Notes under the pieces: model-generated
What the model saw: the letters and a program-made list of their open reading frames with translations, nothing else
The model's database searches: none
What the model was told of the DNA's origin: nothing
Source of the DNA: Platycnemis pennipes
Lineage: Eukaryota > Arthropoda > Insecta > Odonata > Platycnemididae
DNA: 64,000 nt
NCBI GenBank assembly: GCA_933228895.1
Contig: OW121846.1
Span: 148,942,746 to 149,006,745, forward strand
Direction of reading: 5' to 3'
Position numbers and translations under genes: made by a program
In this document: positions 21,935 to 32,904 of the stretch, one piece after another
Position numbering within the stretch: position 1 is the first letter of the stretch
Layout of the letters: each line of letters starts with the position of its first letter

Positions 21935-24900
21935 TGAACGATAAGTTTAACATTATTATAATGTTAAATTGAGGAATGGATGGAATGTCACTATAATATT
22001 GTCACCATAAATTGTATGCATGTTAATACATGGACATTTAAACTACGTTGTCAAAAATATTAAGTACTGTTAAAAATAATTATGAAAATTTTGCTCACTG
22101 ACCTTTTATTTCGGGAATTTCGTTTCTGTCCATTTTATATGAAGGCATGAAACAAGGCGATTAGATAGCACGGTTAACAACATGAATATAAATGGTTTTG
22201 TGTCATAACTAACAATGCTGCAGGAATTACGGGAGTAATGAAAGCCAACATTGAAATGAAATCTAGTTAAAATTCTGAAAATGAATATTCACCTTTGTTT
22301 TAAACTGTCTGTAAGTATTCATTCACATTTATTCGTAATCTCAATATTGCGGGTTGGAGTTTTCGTTCATCATTTGTTACCATCCATCTTCTGCTGCTCC
22401 GTCTCCTACGTCACACAACGTCACCGATGTACGATAAGTTCCCGAAGACAGCCGAAGCTTATCGAACGAAAGTAACGCCTTAACCGTAATAGCACGTTAG
22501 ACAACCCCATCATTTCGTTCAATGGTGATATCGTACGATATCTCCTATCGGCGAAAGTTTCGTCATAGACACCCTGGGCTTTATGGGTTATTTATGGTGT
22601 GGCTTGATCTGTCGCGAAGCGGGGGTGGGCAGACCCAATAGGACAGCCACTCAAGGCCTTTCGGCGAAGAGGGGTGCGCTTGTGGAAAGGGGTTGTCCGA
22701 GAGAAAAGGGGAGGGGGAGACTCCAGTGAGGTTTGAGAGTTTTCGAGTGAGGGCAAGCCGGTGCTTGCGTTTTAGGGAAGTCGCGCGAGAGAATATTCTC
22801 CTTGTATCTATTCCGTTCGTACGGGTCACTTGCTTTGGTTAATTGATTTTTTCCACGTGGAACTTGGCCGTCGTGCGCTACTGAGAGAGGACAGCACGTG
22901 TCACGGACAATGAAAAGCTGTCTTGGAGGATAGCAAGCGATTGACGACATTCAGAGTTGAGGCCAGGGAGAGGGGGAGGGCTGGGGGAGAGGCCGAGTTG
23001 TAGGCAGGAGGTAAGGAATTCGATATGACAAGAGAGAGATGAAAGTTTATCGAGATGGTATCTCAATTGTTATATAGACTCCATTGTGACTAGAAAATAT
23101 GGATAAAGGGAGACAAAGGAAAGAGAATTCTAAGAAATAAAAAAGAGAGTGAGTAGTGATACATGAGAAAAAGAATAAAAAATATAAAATGTGTAGAAGA
23201 GAGAAAAGAGATGTCCTAATAAATGTCCTAGCAGCAAGGTGTTGGGGGTGGGGGTGAAGGAAAGAATAATCAATGGACACTTACCAGGAGATGACCCATG
23301 GAGAGCCTGGTGTCAAATATTTGTATCCAGAGTTGGATACAAATCACCATTCATGAACAACGCTGTGTTCATGTGTGTGTGTGTATATATGTACATATAT
23401 ATGCCTATATTTATTTATTTATCTATTTATTTTTTTTCTCCCTATCCCGGCCCACCATCTCCGTCTACCCCATTCCCCAGTCGCATCCATGTTTCTTTCC
23501 CATCAACATAAGGGGGTACACGATTTTTCGATTTCCCGTCTCGCTCCGTGGCCCCGCGGTACCAATTTCCGCCGATATTTATTCAACACAGAGCGATCCG
23601 AAACAACCCCCATAGTTGAATATAACGTACGCGTCGTAATTATCGATTTTGTCACTGGGGCCGGCATGGCCCTAAATCAATGAGGGAAATGGCGTCCTTC
23701 CGCTCGTCCACACCGTCGACTCCCCGGCCAACCCTCCAATCCTTCCCTCCCCGCCCCTCACCGCCATTCAGATTATCGACACGATTTTCTACTTATCTCC
23801 CGAGTTCCGAGGGAGAGGACGTATTTTATCCGACTGTGCGACGTCGGGAGGAAAGGAACGGCTTTCCCGAAGGCCCAATTAAATTAAATCGCTCAATGAT
23901 GCTTCCCACCGTGAGGTTTTTATTGTGTTGTCCACAATTTGTCGAGTGCCGCTCAATTATTTTCCCTTCCCTAAAGACCGAACCCATTTCCACCAAAAGG
24001 AAGACTGGGAGGGGGATGAGGAAGGGGGTAAGGGGCGTGGGGGGGGGAGCTTGCATGCCTCCTCACAGTCTTCGGGGCGTCACCTATGCACTTCACCTCA
24101 CTGAACGGGGCCCCGCCAATTATCTCACCTTTAAAACAAAGTTCGGCCGCGCATATCCCTTCCCCTGAGCTCTCAAAGATGCGAAATATTCCACGGCTGG
24201 ATCCCCGCATGCATTGATCGCTCTTTCGATCAAACACTTCGCACCAGCAGTCTCCTCGGGAACAGCTGAAGTCGCAAATTGTCTCAGCTCTACGAGTGCG
24301 CCTCAATCACTAGGGCTCGAGAGAATGAAACACCTTGTCACTTTCGTGAACCTACTATTGTAGTCCTTTTTATTTTAAACTATTATTTTGATACCATTGG
24401 ATGGTGTGCCCGTGCAACAGAACATCGCCAGGAAGTTTATCTCACCGCATTATAAATCACGACAGTTTAGTTCCTACATATTGGCTGAGCAATCATCCTT
24501 TAAATGCTCAAAACAGAGCGTGTCTTGGTCGACAACTGCTAAATATGATTTGAAAATCCTGTGGGGGAATCCGCCAGATATGCATTTTATATGCCTCCTT
24601 TGATTTATTGAAGGAAGAATTCGAAATGTTAAAAAAAAACATGATTGTTATGCTTGAGCCACAATTTTATTTATTTAAAAGAATTTATTAGCAAAAGAAT
24701 TTTGACATTTCATTTGGGACACATATTTTTCTTATCTCTTCAATTTCCTTTAGTTATGGATAGATTTTTGGCTCTGTAGTAAAATTGGGTGTATTAGATT
24801 TAAATTTCAAAATATCATCTGGTCTGATAGCAAATCATTGTTCGCGCAAATGAAGGCCAAAATGCGTGTATATGGCATCATAATTTCCGGGAGCAACATT

Positions 24901-27900
24901 TATGACGTGGAGAATATAAGGTTCAAATAAAATAAATATTCCCGTCTTGGTGCAGGAAAGAGTTTGGTTCGATAGCACGCTGAGAAATAAAATTCGTAAG
25001 GAAGTAGCTCTAACTATAATCAATTATTTATGTTCCATGCATTATTTGCATTAAATCATCAGATATTTACTGACGCTGGACATTAATTAGATGACTAACG
25101 ATTAAGCTATGCCGTTGACCATTTTGCAACGATACCAGAATTCCCTCGAACATAAATATTAATGTACTGAAGTCAATGGAAGTATCTAATTATGCAGGCC
25201 GATTTCACTTGGGCAACATTATGTAGTCTCCATGTAAACAGTCAAACCGATTAAACTGCTAACCTATACCTTTGTAAATTATATTCTAGACTCCTTTCTA
25301 CAGAGGTTCATAATTTACCTTAAAATTCACTTGCGCATAAGCGATCAGAAAATCAACGCGCTGAAAACATTCAGGTAAAATTGTTGAAACGTAGAGAAAT
25401 ATTCAGACTGAATGTCGGTTTCATCCGAAAGGGCAGATCTCACAAGTGAACATAGTTTCGAACTGCGAGTCGAGACACTTGGTGAGCTCTCGATAGGGAC
25501 CGAGGCAGGCGTTGTGGCCGAGCGTCGGCGTCGCCCGGCGCCTCGTCTGACTCCGGGCATCGTCTCGGCTGCGGACGACGCCAAGACGAGACGCTCAGAA
25601 TTTCTTTCCTATTCGTACTTCTTCCCAATCGCATCCGTATCCCTTTTAAACCCTGAACGACGTCTTAAAAAGCAATTTTCTTATCGCAACTTTCAACGCA
25701 ACGAGTTCAGAGTTGTTAGTACAATTCTTGTAACGCTCCTCTGATTTGACATGTAAGATCATGAAAATCTGGCTCTTAAGCAACGATTTTCTTGTTGCAG
25801 CGGGTTATGTTTGGACAATGTAGGTGTATATTATATTATTGGAATCTGCAGCCTGAAATTGTTCAGTATCGATGGCTATCGAATAAGGTAAATTAATATT
25901 GCTCAATAATTCTGTTCTGTTGATTAGTTCTATCAAGTTCCATAAGCTGCATTAATGCTGCCGTCAGGAAAATCATTCCCCCTTCACATGTTTACTTCAT
26001 TTATTCGTGCTGGTTCACCTTTTCACTGCAGTTGATCACACACGTGGTCCAGTTCAATCGATCCGATATCTATAATTATTAATTGCTGACTGGCCCTCCT
26101 GCACAGTACACTGCATGCTACGAGCTCGGAGGGGTAAGCGAGAGAATGTAGGGCAAAAGAAGAGGGAGAAAGATGGATTGGAATTGAGGTGGATAAGGAA
26201 ACACGAGCGAAGAGGGAAAGGAGGAGGAAGGGAGGAGGGATGTGGGTGACCGTTGACAAGGAGAAGAGGGAGGTTCACAAGAATGGGAGGAAAAAATTAA
26301 GATAGTTAATTAGCGTTATGTGGGTGAGAATGGACGACCCTGAGTGACAAAAGAAGGTACGGGGATAACCACTGGCAAAACGAGAGGGGAAAATTATTAT
26401 TCGGAAAGTGAAAGATAGATTCATAGTGAAAGTTAGACAGGGAAAGGAATGGAATGGTGAGGAAAAGGAGAGTGTGGGGGGAAATATATCGTAGAGAGAA
26501 GAAAAACGATGGGAAGAGGCAAGGAAAGACCCTAAGTCACGGACTGGAGGAGGGAGGGTGAGACAAGAATGAGTGAAGAAGGCGATATAAGAAAAGCAGG
26601 GATAAACTCAATAGAGTGAGATACACGAAATACATTCATGATGAGATCCGAGGGACATTGATGAATCGGGAAGGAGAGAGAAGGGTAGGCAGGGAGAGAC
26701 AAAGATTGGCTGAAATAAAATGGTTACGAGAGGGAGAGAAAAGTATGATACCGGGTGAGGCACGGACTGACGATGGGGGTGAGAAGAAGCAAAGAGACAA
26801 GGGGAGAGGGTGGGAAAGATATGGATATAGAGTACAAGGCATGAAAGGAGTAAGAGACAAGGAAAAGGGGCGTGTGTGAGGGGAATGTAAATTGGATCGA
26901 GGGTGGGTGGGGGGGGGCCTGGAGCCCCCTTCTGGCACTTGGACCTCTCTTTAGATCCGTTGTGCCATTCAATGTGCCCCGACCCACATTGTTAAGTGCC
27001 CGCCACTCGCAGACAAGAGCACCACGGTAGAGCATGCAGGGGCACCCATCCAACCTCCGTCCGGGCCCAACGTTGCTTAACTTTGGTGATCTGACGGGAA
27101 CCGGTGTATCAACGTGGCTAGGTCCTTGCCCAAGGGAGGGGAAAGGCAATAAAGTGAGAGAAATACACACGGGGAAATGAGGAGATCGAAATGGGTTCGT
27201 GGACGCGGGGTGGCGGAGACGTGCATATGTGATGAGACACAGTGAACGTGGCCGGGGGGAGGCAACCCCTGCCACCCGCCCCCGACCACCAAACACCTAA
27301 GTTATATCACCTGCCAAGATCGCCACGTTCCCTTCCAACTTACCGGCAAGATAAAATAACTTAATTGAGAGGGAAATGGTGCTTTCTTGTCGGGCGGCGA
27401 CCCCTCGCTCCCCCGTCTCAAGGATAAGGGAGATAAGGTGGGTAAAACAAATAAGGGCGAGGGAACAGTGGGACAATGGGACGGAGTGTGGCGGAGACAA
27501 AAAAAGGGATGGCACTTTATGGTCTTTTAATTTGTCTCCTTGTAAACGGCTTATCTGCGGGCCCTTTCCCTACCCCCTCGGAGAACACCCCTCCCCCCCA
27601 CCCCCCCCTCAACCCCCCGACCAAACTCCCCAACCGCTTAATTGGTGAGGCAGATAAGGGAAGTCTTCACGGAGAGGGGTGGTGTTGTGGCCGTGAAGGT
27701 CTTGGTGGAAGATATTCTTTCCCCTTTCGCGTCTGTACCCCTTCCTTCTACCCTCAGGAATGTCAGTGAGAGGAAGTCGTCAGGGAGTCCTTTAAGGAGC
27801 CGATCTATCAGCTGAGGCGTGAGCAAATGAAGGCCAGGCCGGGGAGTGGTTTCCGTATTCCGATACAACCGTAAAGTCGTAAAAGATACCATACTTTGGT

Positions 27901-29410
27901 GTTCCCAAAGACTAGCTAAATTTTATGCCAGCACTTAAAAAAGGCTTGAATTTTTTTCTAGTGAAAATGCGAGCTAGGTTTTGCTGTGATACACTCGTAC
28001 ACATATCACAAAATATCGAAGCTCGTAATAAAGGCTTTGTCAATTAAAAATTTATAACGCTCTTGATATGCCAGGACTGCTTTTGTCTCACCTCAGGTTT
28101 ACTTCTTTAGTAGATTTCGGCAAGCACAGAATGATATGCTCCAAGGCAATATTAAAGTTATCCTGCGAAAATATTGAGTTTCGTACTTTCCAATAATAAT
28201 ATTAACGTTATGAGGTTCGAATTGGAAATCTTAAAAAAAATCTATACGTCACTGCTAAATCTGATGTGGATGAGATACTTTTATATTTCGTTTGCCTTTT
28301 GATGTATTTCTTTGGTGCAATTCTATCCACGAGGACCCTGTCTGTCCAAAATTGACCTCACTCTCCTTACTGTCGGCGGAGTAGTAACTGAGTTTAGCCT
28401 CCATGTGGCCACTCTTCATTTTATCATTGTTTCACTTGAAGAGGCAAGGATTTGCATGCTGTGAAAATAGCTGCGTTGGTGATTCCATAGTGGCCTGGAG
28501 AATATTTTCAGCCATCGACTGGTTTCATTTTCCTTACCTCAATCACGTGCCTTGTGGAAATTAATGCAAAATATTCCATCATTTCTCATAGCAATAGTAC
28601 TTTCCTTGGGGGAAAGGAAACAAAATTTTAGTCTTCACGACATTTTTCTCATGAATGGAATCCATTTTTTCCTCTCCGTTATCAATTTTTGTACTATAAA
28701 ACTCATTGAAGTTATAGTGTTTGATTATAATTTGCAAAGAGCATGGGACCTTCGCTAATTGTATACACTTTTTGACGCCACTGCTCAATTTATCCTTTTA
28801 GACCAACTTATTCTACTCGTACATGCTGCAATTATACGCCTTTTTTCCTTCGCGTCAAACGAAATTATTTAAATGGTTGACTGCGATGTTTAATCCCTAT
28901 TTCCCGGCATCAGCTTTCCTCTAAAGTGACAGTACACACGGCCATTATTATTGTATTTTAAACAATCTCAAGGGAGCAGATGGGAAAATATTCCGCCACA
29001 CTAAGTCACGGCTTTAGGGACTACGTAACCAAATGAGGAGGAGGCTGAATATGCCGGCACCTCGCCCAAGGCTATCGTTTGTCCGCGTTTGTCCCGAGGC
29101 ATCGCTCAAAATCCAAAAAATAGTTGTACGAAATGGAGACAATGGACTGCAATTAGGATAAATTTAGAAATAGAATATTGCTTTCAATTATTTTGGGTGA
29201 TGTAAATATTGTTCATTAATTATTGCTCTCAATAAAAGTAACGATAATTATACAGCAATCTGGAATCTTCCTTGCCGAAGGGAAAGTGTCCATCACTTCT
29301 CATTAGCCGTGGTTCCGCACTCTTTTACTCACAACTAGTCCACAACTTAGCATGGGGATTAGAATTTCTAGCTCCTTTAAAGCCTTTAGCATTTCCACAG
29401 AGAAAGAGGA
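21935..29410. other. Long unassigned stretch with purine-rich and G-rich tracts
   Basis: No supported gene. The + strand is strongly purine-rich at about 22610-23250 and 26110-27250, giving long C/T-rich frames on the opposite strand that are compositional artefacts. A TG/TA microsatellite lies at 23372-23437. G-run clusters occur at about 24005-24050. A CpG-rich patch lies at 25480-25580. A 16 bp palindrome (GATATCGT plus complement) lies at 22527-22542. Islands of higher complexity (for example 23860-23960, 28890-29110) could be regulatory DNA, but this is a guess. Confidence 0.4.
23372..23437. repeat. TG/TA/TTTA microsatellite
   Basis: Consecutive TG, TA and TTTA-type repeats end in a T run. 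It is a low-complexity locus and the source of several spurious hydrophobic frames. Confidence 0.85.
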
Positions 29411-29485
29411 CACCTTGGTAGCGCAACTGGTAGAGGACCTGGCCAGAAATCAGGGGGTCCGGGTTCGAGTCCCGGTCAACGCGAA
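29411..29485 (+). repeat. tRNA-derived SINE head
   Basis: A perfect A-box-like TAGCGCAACTGG (29419-29430) and B-box-like GGTTCGAGTCC (29462-29472) are spaced as in a tRNA. The anticodon and T arms can fold, but the acceptor arm sequences do not pair, so it is not a functional tRNA. It closely matches the minus-strand copy at 34252-34325, which supports a SINE family with an internal pol III promoter. Reading through it gives the spurious VRVRVPV peptide often annotated in such repeats. Confidence 0.75.
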
Positions 29486-30319
29486 TGATCTTTTCTCAGT
29501 GGAATATCTTGCATTCGTGCATCTCAGCGGGTAACTCCGTTAAAGTTTTCGCGGCTAGCTCGCGAGCTTTGAATTTGTTAGAATTTCTTTTCCAAGTACG
29601 AGCTAGAAATACAAAAAAACGTATTCCCCTTTATTCATTGAACAGAGCGTCGAATTGTGACCCTTTCACCACCTTAGAATATTCATTAATATTGCCACAC
29701 ACTCCTAAGGACATGCATAAGACTCTCCTAAAAAATGCCCCAAATATTTACAGATAAAAACATGGCTATTTTTCTTCAACTCGCAAATAAATTTGTGATG
29801 CAAAACTGTTTTTGTACATACATATGAGCCTTTTAAAAAATTGTAAGAAAATATCGTTTGCGTAATACATTTGATAGTTTCCGATGGGATTTTTGTCCAT
29901 GTCTAGACATGAAAGGAGCAGTAAATCGGGTAATAATAATCAGAAAGATGAGTGACATACGGGTAAGTTGACCGGCATCTAAGGTGGTTTGCGACTTTTA
30001 TCAGAGATGATTAAATAGGTAAAGTAGGTTTTATTAAGAGAGCGAAGGAAGGTTATTGACGATCTTGTAACCTTTAGTTAAAGCCCACGCCGGGTATATA
30101 CGCATTCGTCTTGTTGCCGCTTTTAGGGGAGGAGACTGAGGAATATGGCCGTTCACACCTTTGAGGATAGGTGGGTCCTAGGAAAAGATTAGAAAGAGGG
30201 GGACAGGTGGAGAGAATGCCAGTAGTACTAAACGAAATCCACTCAGGAATTTATGAATTAGCGTCTCATCCGACGCACGGAGTACAGGATTTGGAGTGGA
30301 GATGGGCACAAATGACTAC
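29486..30319. other. Unassigned stretch
   Basis: Presumably SINE body and flanking DNA. I could not find the SINE 3' end, a tail or target duplications. No gene is visible. Confidence 0.35.
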
Positions 30320-30527
30320 GAAAATGTCCCAAGACTGGGAAATCCAAGTGCCAAATTAATGATGGAACAAAGGATGACTCCGAAATGACTCCCCGCTTGG
30401 CTTTCGACCTGTTTCACCTTGCTCTCCCCGTTGATGATTGCCTAGACAATCGAAAAACTGATTTCGGAGTCATCCTTTTTTCGATAATTAATTTGGCAAT
30501 TGGATTTCCCAGTCTTCGGACATTTTC
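30320..30527. mobile_element. Small foldback (MITE-like) element
   Basis: Inverted arms of about 65-70 bp (about 30320-30390 and 30460-30527) share GACTGGGAAATCCAA, TGCCAAATTAAT and GGATGACTCCGAAAT, in opposite orientation, around a short central loop. There is no coding capacity. Exact ends and target duplication are unclear. Confidence 0.65.
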
Positions 30528-31017
30528 ATTCTAGCCAAATTAGAAGCTCGCATTATTTCAACCACAAATCACTACGTTAAGACAAATGAAAAATGTATAC
30601 CGCCACTGAAAGATGATCCAATGCCCTCTGGGCTGAAGATCTGTTCTCTATCTTCCTCTCCAATCTTCCCACCCTAGTTTGAACTGGTTAATCTCAGAGA
30701 GGGAGCGTGCAATTATCGCCGACCTATAGAAATATTATGAAGGTTATTTGAAAATTGAATGTGGGGATTTTCTTTTGCGAAATGTATAACGGTTTATGTT
30801 TTGAGGAGAGGTTTATGGAAAGGATCACAAAATCATTCACCATTCGCAATTCATCATCGTCAGTCAACAATCCTGAGATTGGTTTGACGTTGCTCTCCAC
30901 GAGATTCTCCAATCAACTAATCTCTCCATATTTCCGTATTTCTTCTCTTTCACACCCTTCATTACTTTTCCGATACCTCTCATTCAAGACCTTCCTCAGG
31001 CTATAAATAGATATGTG

Positions 31018-31400
31018 CTCATTCCATGTCAAATTGACCCCCAGGTGATTGCCCTTAGGATTTGACCGATTTTCACCAAATTTGGCACAACGGCTCCATT
31101 AGATAAGAAAATGAAAACCTCTAAGTCGTTTTTGCAAAAAACGCAACCGTGTACGAAATATTGCATCGTTGCAAAATTCGAATTTAGCAAAAGTTACGAC
31201 ATATTTTACGGTATATCTCAGAGACTACTTCTGCCTTCGACTTGACTCATTTTTAAAATATGTTGTAGACACAACCCTCGTCTACAAATTGAAAAAGTTT
31301 TCCAGAGGTTGTATCTCATTTAAGAAAGAAAAACATTTTTGAGTGAAGGCCGGTCACCCTACCGGCCGACGCTATGGTACACTGGTGTCTTCAGGTCTCA
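31018..31400 (+). repeat. Dispersed repeat, copy interrupted by the palindromic transposon
   Basis: This stretch matches 34330-34886 in inverted orientation. Landmarks are TCATTCCATGTCAA, GGCTCCATT, AAAAACGCAACCGT, GCAAAATTCGAATTT, GGTATATCTCAG, CATTTAAGAAAGAAAAA, TTTTTGAGT and TGGTGTCTTCAG. It stops at the transposon insertion, and a matching short continuation (CATTCATCTTC) reappears right after it near 32911-32925. The consensus resembles no family I can name; it is probably a non-autonomous transposon or SINE body. Confidence 0.7.
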
Positions 31401-31840
31401 CAAGGGGAGTGTCCGAGTTTCGGGTCTAGGATTTTGACGAAATTTGCCAGGCAGGTAGTCCTTGATGAGTTATTTACGAATCACCCCCCATATAGGGTTA
31501 TATATCCAGAAACTTCGTCAAAAAACGAGTTTGAAATATTTGATTACAAATATAAAGCCAATGATTAGCCATGTTTAAACAGTGCAGTGTGGGTTAGGGG
31601 TAATGTACTCGATTCACAATGTTGACGTCCCAAGTTCGAGACTTTTCGAGTAGAATTTTTTTTTCATCGCAACTTCGTCGTACGACTTTCCCTGGTTTTA
31701 CATATTTTTAATCTGTTTACCCGGGTAGCATTTCAACTATTTTACGTAATAATTACGTAATTTGCTAAAATTACGTAATTAGTACGTAAAATAGTTAATT
31801 ACGTTATTTACCTAAATCACGTAATTAGTACGTGGCGGAA

Positions 31841-32053
31841 TCACTTCCGCACGCCCTGTCGTTTTTTGTGTATGAAATTAACGGAAGAGCATAAAGTGTG
31901 ATCGTGATTTTGAATTTCCGTATCTTTGGCCACGCAGTCCCGACGCACGTACAACATTTGTTCTAATTTGTCTGGTGCCGTGATTTTCCAGCGCTGTGCT
32001 TTTTTGGAAAAACTAATCGCAAGAGAAAAAAAGAACTTAAGCTCTGTAATCAT
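31841..32053 (-). CDS. Mirrored short reading frame, left arm (70 aa)
   Basis: The frame lies in the left palindrome arm and reads outwards from the loop. From about residue 10 its product is the same as that of the right-arm frame (32189-32461), including RWKITAPDKLEQMLYVRRD and the ending KKRQGVRK. I do not recognise the family. It is rich in basic residues with a few Cys and His. Because the arms are inverted copies, finding it twice says nothing about selection. It could be a remnant of a captured gene or of the parent transposase, or chance. The stop lies beside the TTACGTAATT repeat block. Confidence 0.3.
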   Translation of the reverse strand: MITELKFFFSLAISFSKKAQRWKITAPDKLEQMLYVRRDCVAKDTEIQNHDHTLCSSVNFIHKKRQGVRK

Positions 32054-32188
32054 ATAATTGTAAGTATCTACCGAAATGTTCGGGTGATCGGGCGAAATAT
32101 TCGGGTGGGAGAGAGTTTCGAATCAAGGACGTCGCTTGGAAATTGATAAAAAACCAGAGGTAACAATTAATTTTGAAGAATCAATGTA

Positions 32189-32461
32189 TTGCACCTTTTC
32201 AGGAGCATGTTAGAATCACCCGAACATTTCGGTAGATACTTACAATTATATGATTACAAAACCTATATTCTTTTTTCTCTTGCGATTAGTTTTTCCAAAA
32301 AAGCACAGCGCTGGAAAATCACGGCACCAGACAAATTAGAACAAATGTTGTACGTGCGTCGGGACTGCGTGGCCAAAGATACGGAAATTCAAAATCACGA
32401 TCACACTTTATGCTCTTCCGTTAATTTCATACACAAAAAACGACAGGGCGTGCGGAAGTGA
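32189..32461 (+). CDS. Mirrored short reading frame, right arm (90 aa)
   Basis: The frame starts in the unique loop and runs outwards into the right arm. Its last 61 residues are identical to those of the left-arm frame. The first 29 residues come from the loop and arm base, where the arms differ slightly. I recognise no domain, signal peptide or membrane segment. Its status as a real gene is doubtful for the same reasons as the left-arm frame. Confidence 0.3.
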   Translation: MHLFRSMLESPEHFGRYLQLYDYKTYILFSLAISFSKKAQRWKITAPDKLEQMLYVRRDCVAKDTEIQNHDHTLCSSVNFIHKKRQGVRK

Positions 32462-32904
32462 TTCCGCCACGTACTAATTACGTGATTTAGGTAAATAACG
32501 TAATTAACTATTTTACGTACTAATTACGTAATTTTAGCAAATTACGTAATTATTACGTAAAATAGTTGAAATGCTACCCGGGTAAACAGATTAAAAATAT
32601 GTAAAACCAGGGAAAGTCGTACGACGAAGTTGCGATGAAAAAAAAATTCGACTCGAAAAGTCTCGAACTTGGGACGTCAACATTGTGAAGCGAGTACTTT
32701 ACCCCTAACCCACACTGCACTGTTTAAACATGGCTAATCATTGGCTTTATATTTGTAATGAAATATTTCAAACTCGTTTTTTGACGAAGTTTCTGGATAT
32801 ATAACCCTATATGGGGGGTGATTCGTAAATAACTCATCAAGGACTACCTGCCTGGCAAATTTCGTCAAAATCCTAGACCCGGAACTCGGACACTCCCCTT
32901 GTCA

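Larger units (their letters stand above)
31401..32901. mobile_element. 1501 bp near-perfect palindromic transposon
   Basis: Two arms of about 688 bp (31401-32088 and 32215-32901) are inverted copies with only about a dozen differences (about 98% identical by eye), around a unique loop of about 126 bp (32089-32214). The ends are CAAGGGGAGTGTCCGAG and its complement, flanked by TCA on both sides (31398-31400, 32902-32904). The termini match those of the 562 bp element at 3676-4237. Each arm holds an inward-facing tRNA-like motif, a block of repeated TTACGTAATT motifs (about 31735-31835 and the mirror), and a short shared reading frame. There is no recognisable transposase. It is probably a non-autonomous DNA transposon of a foldback type; superfamily unassigned. 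Confidence 0.9.

Noticed and set aside
25345..25744. Possible exon in a CpG-rich patch
   Set aside because: Frames run on both strands with arginine-rich products and no domain; no splice-site pattern was convincing.
26724..27296. Minus-strand open frame of 190 residues
   Set aside because: It is read from a purine-rich strand, giving a serine, proline and leucine-rich string with other frames overlapping it. Compositional artefact.
29411..29485. Functional tRNA gene
   Set aside because: A and B boxes are good, but the acceptor stem sequences do not pair, and a second degenerate copy exists at 34252-34325.
29352..29534. Peptide containing VRVRVPV as a coding gene
   Set aside because: It is translation of the tRNA-derived A and B boxes of a SINE, a well-known annotation artefact.
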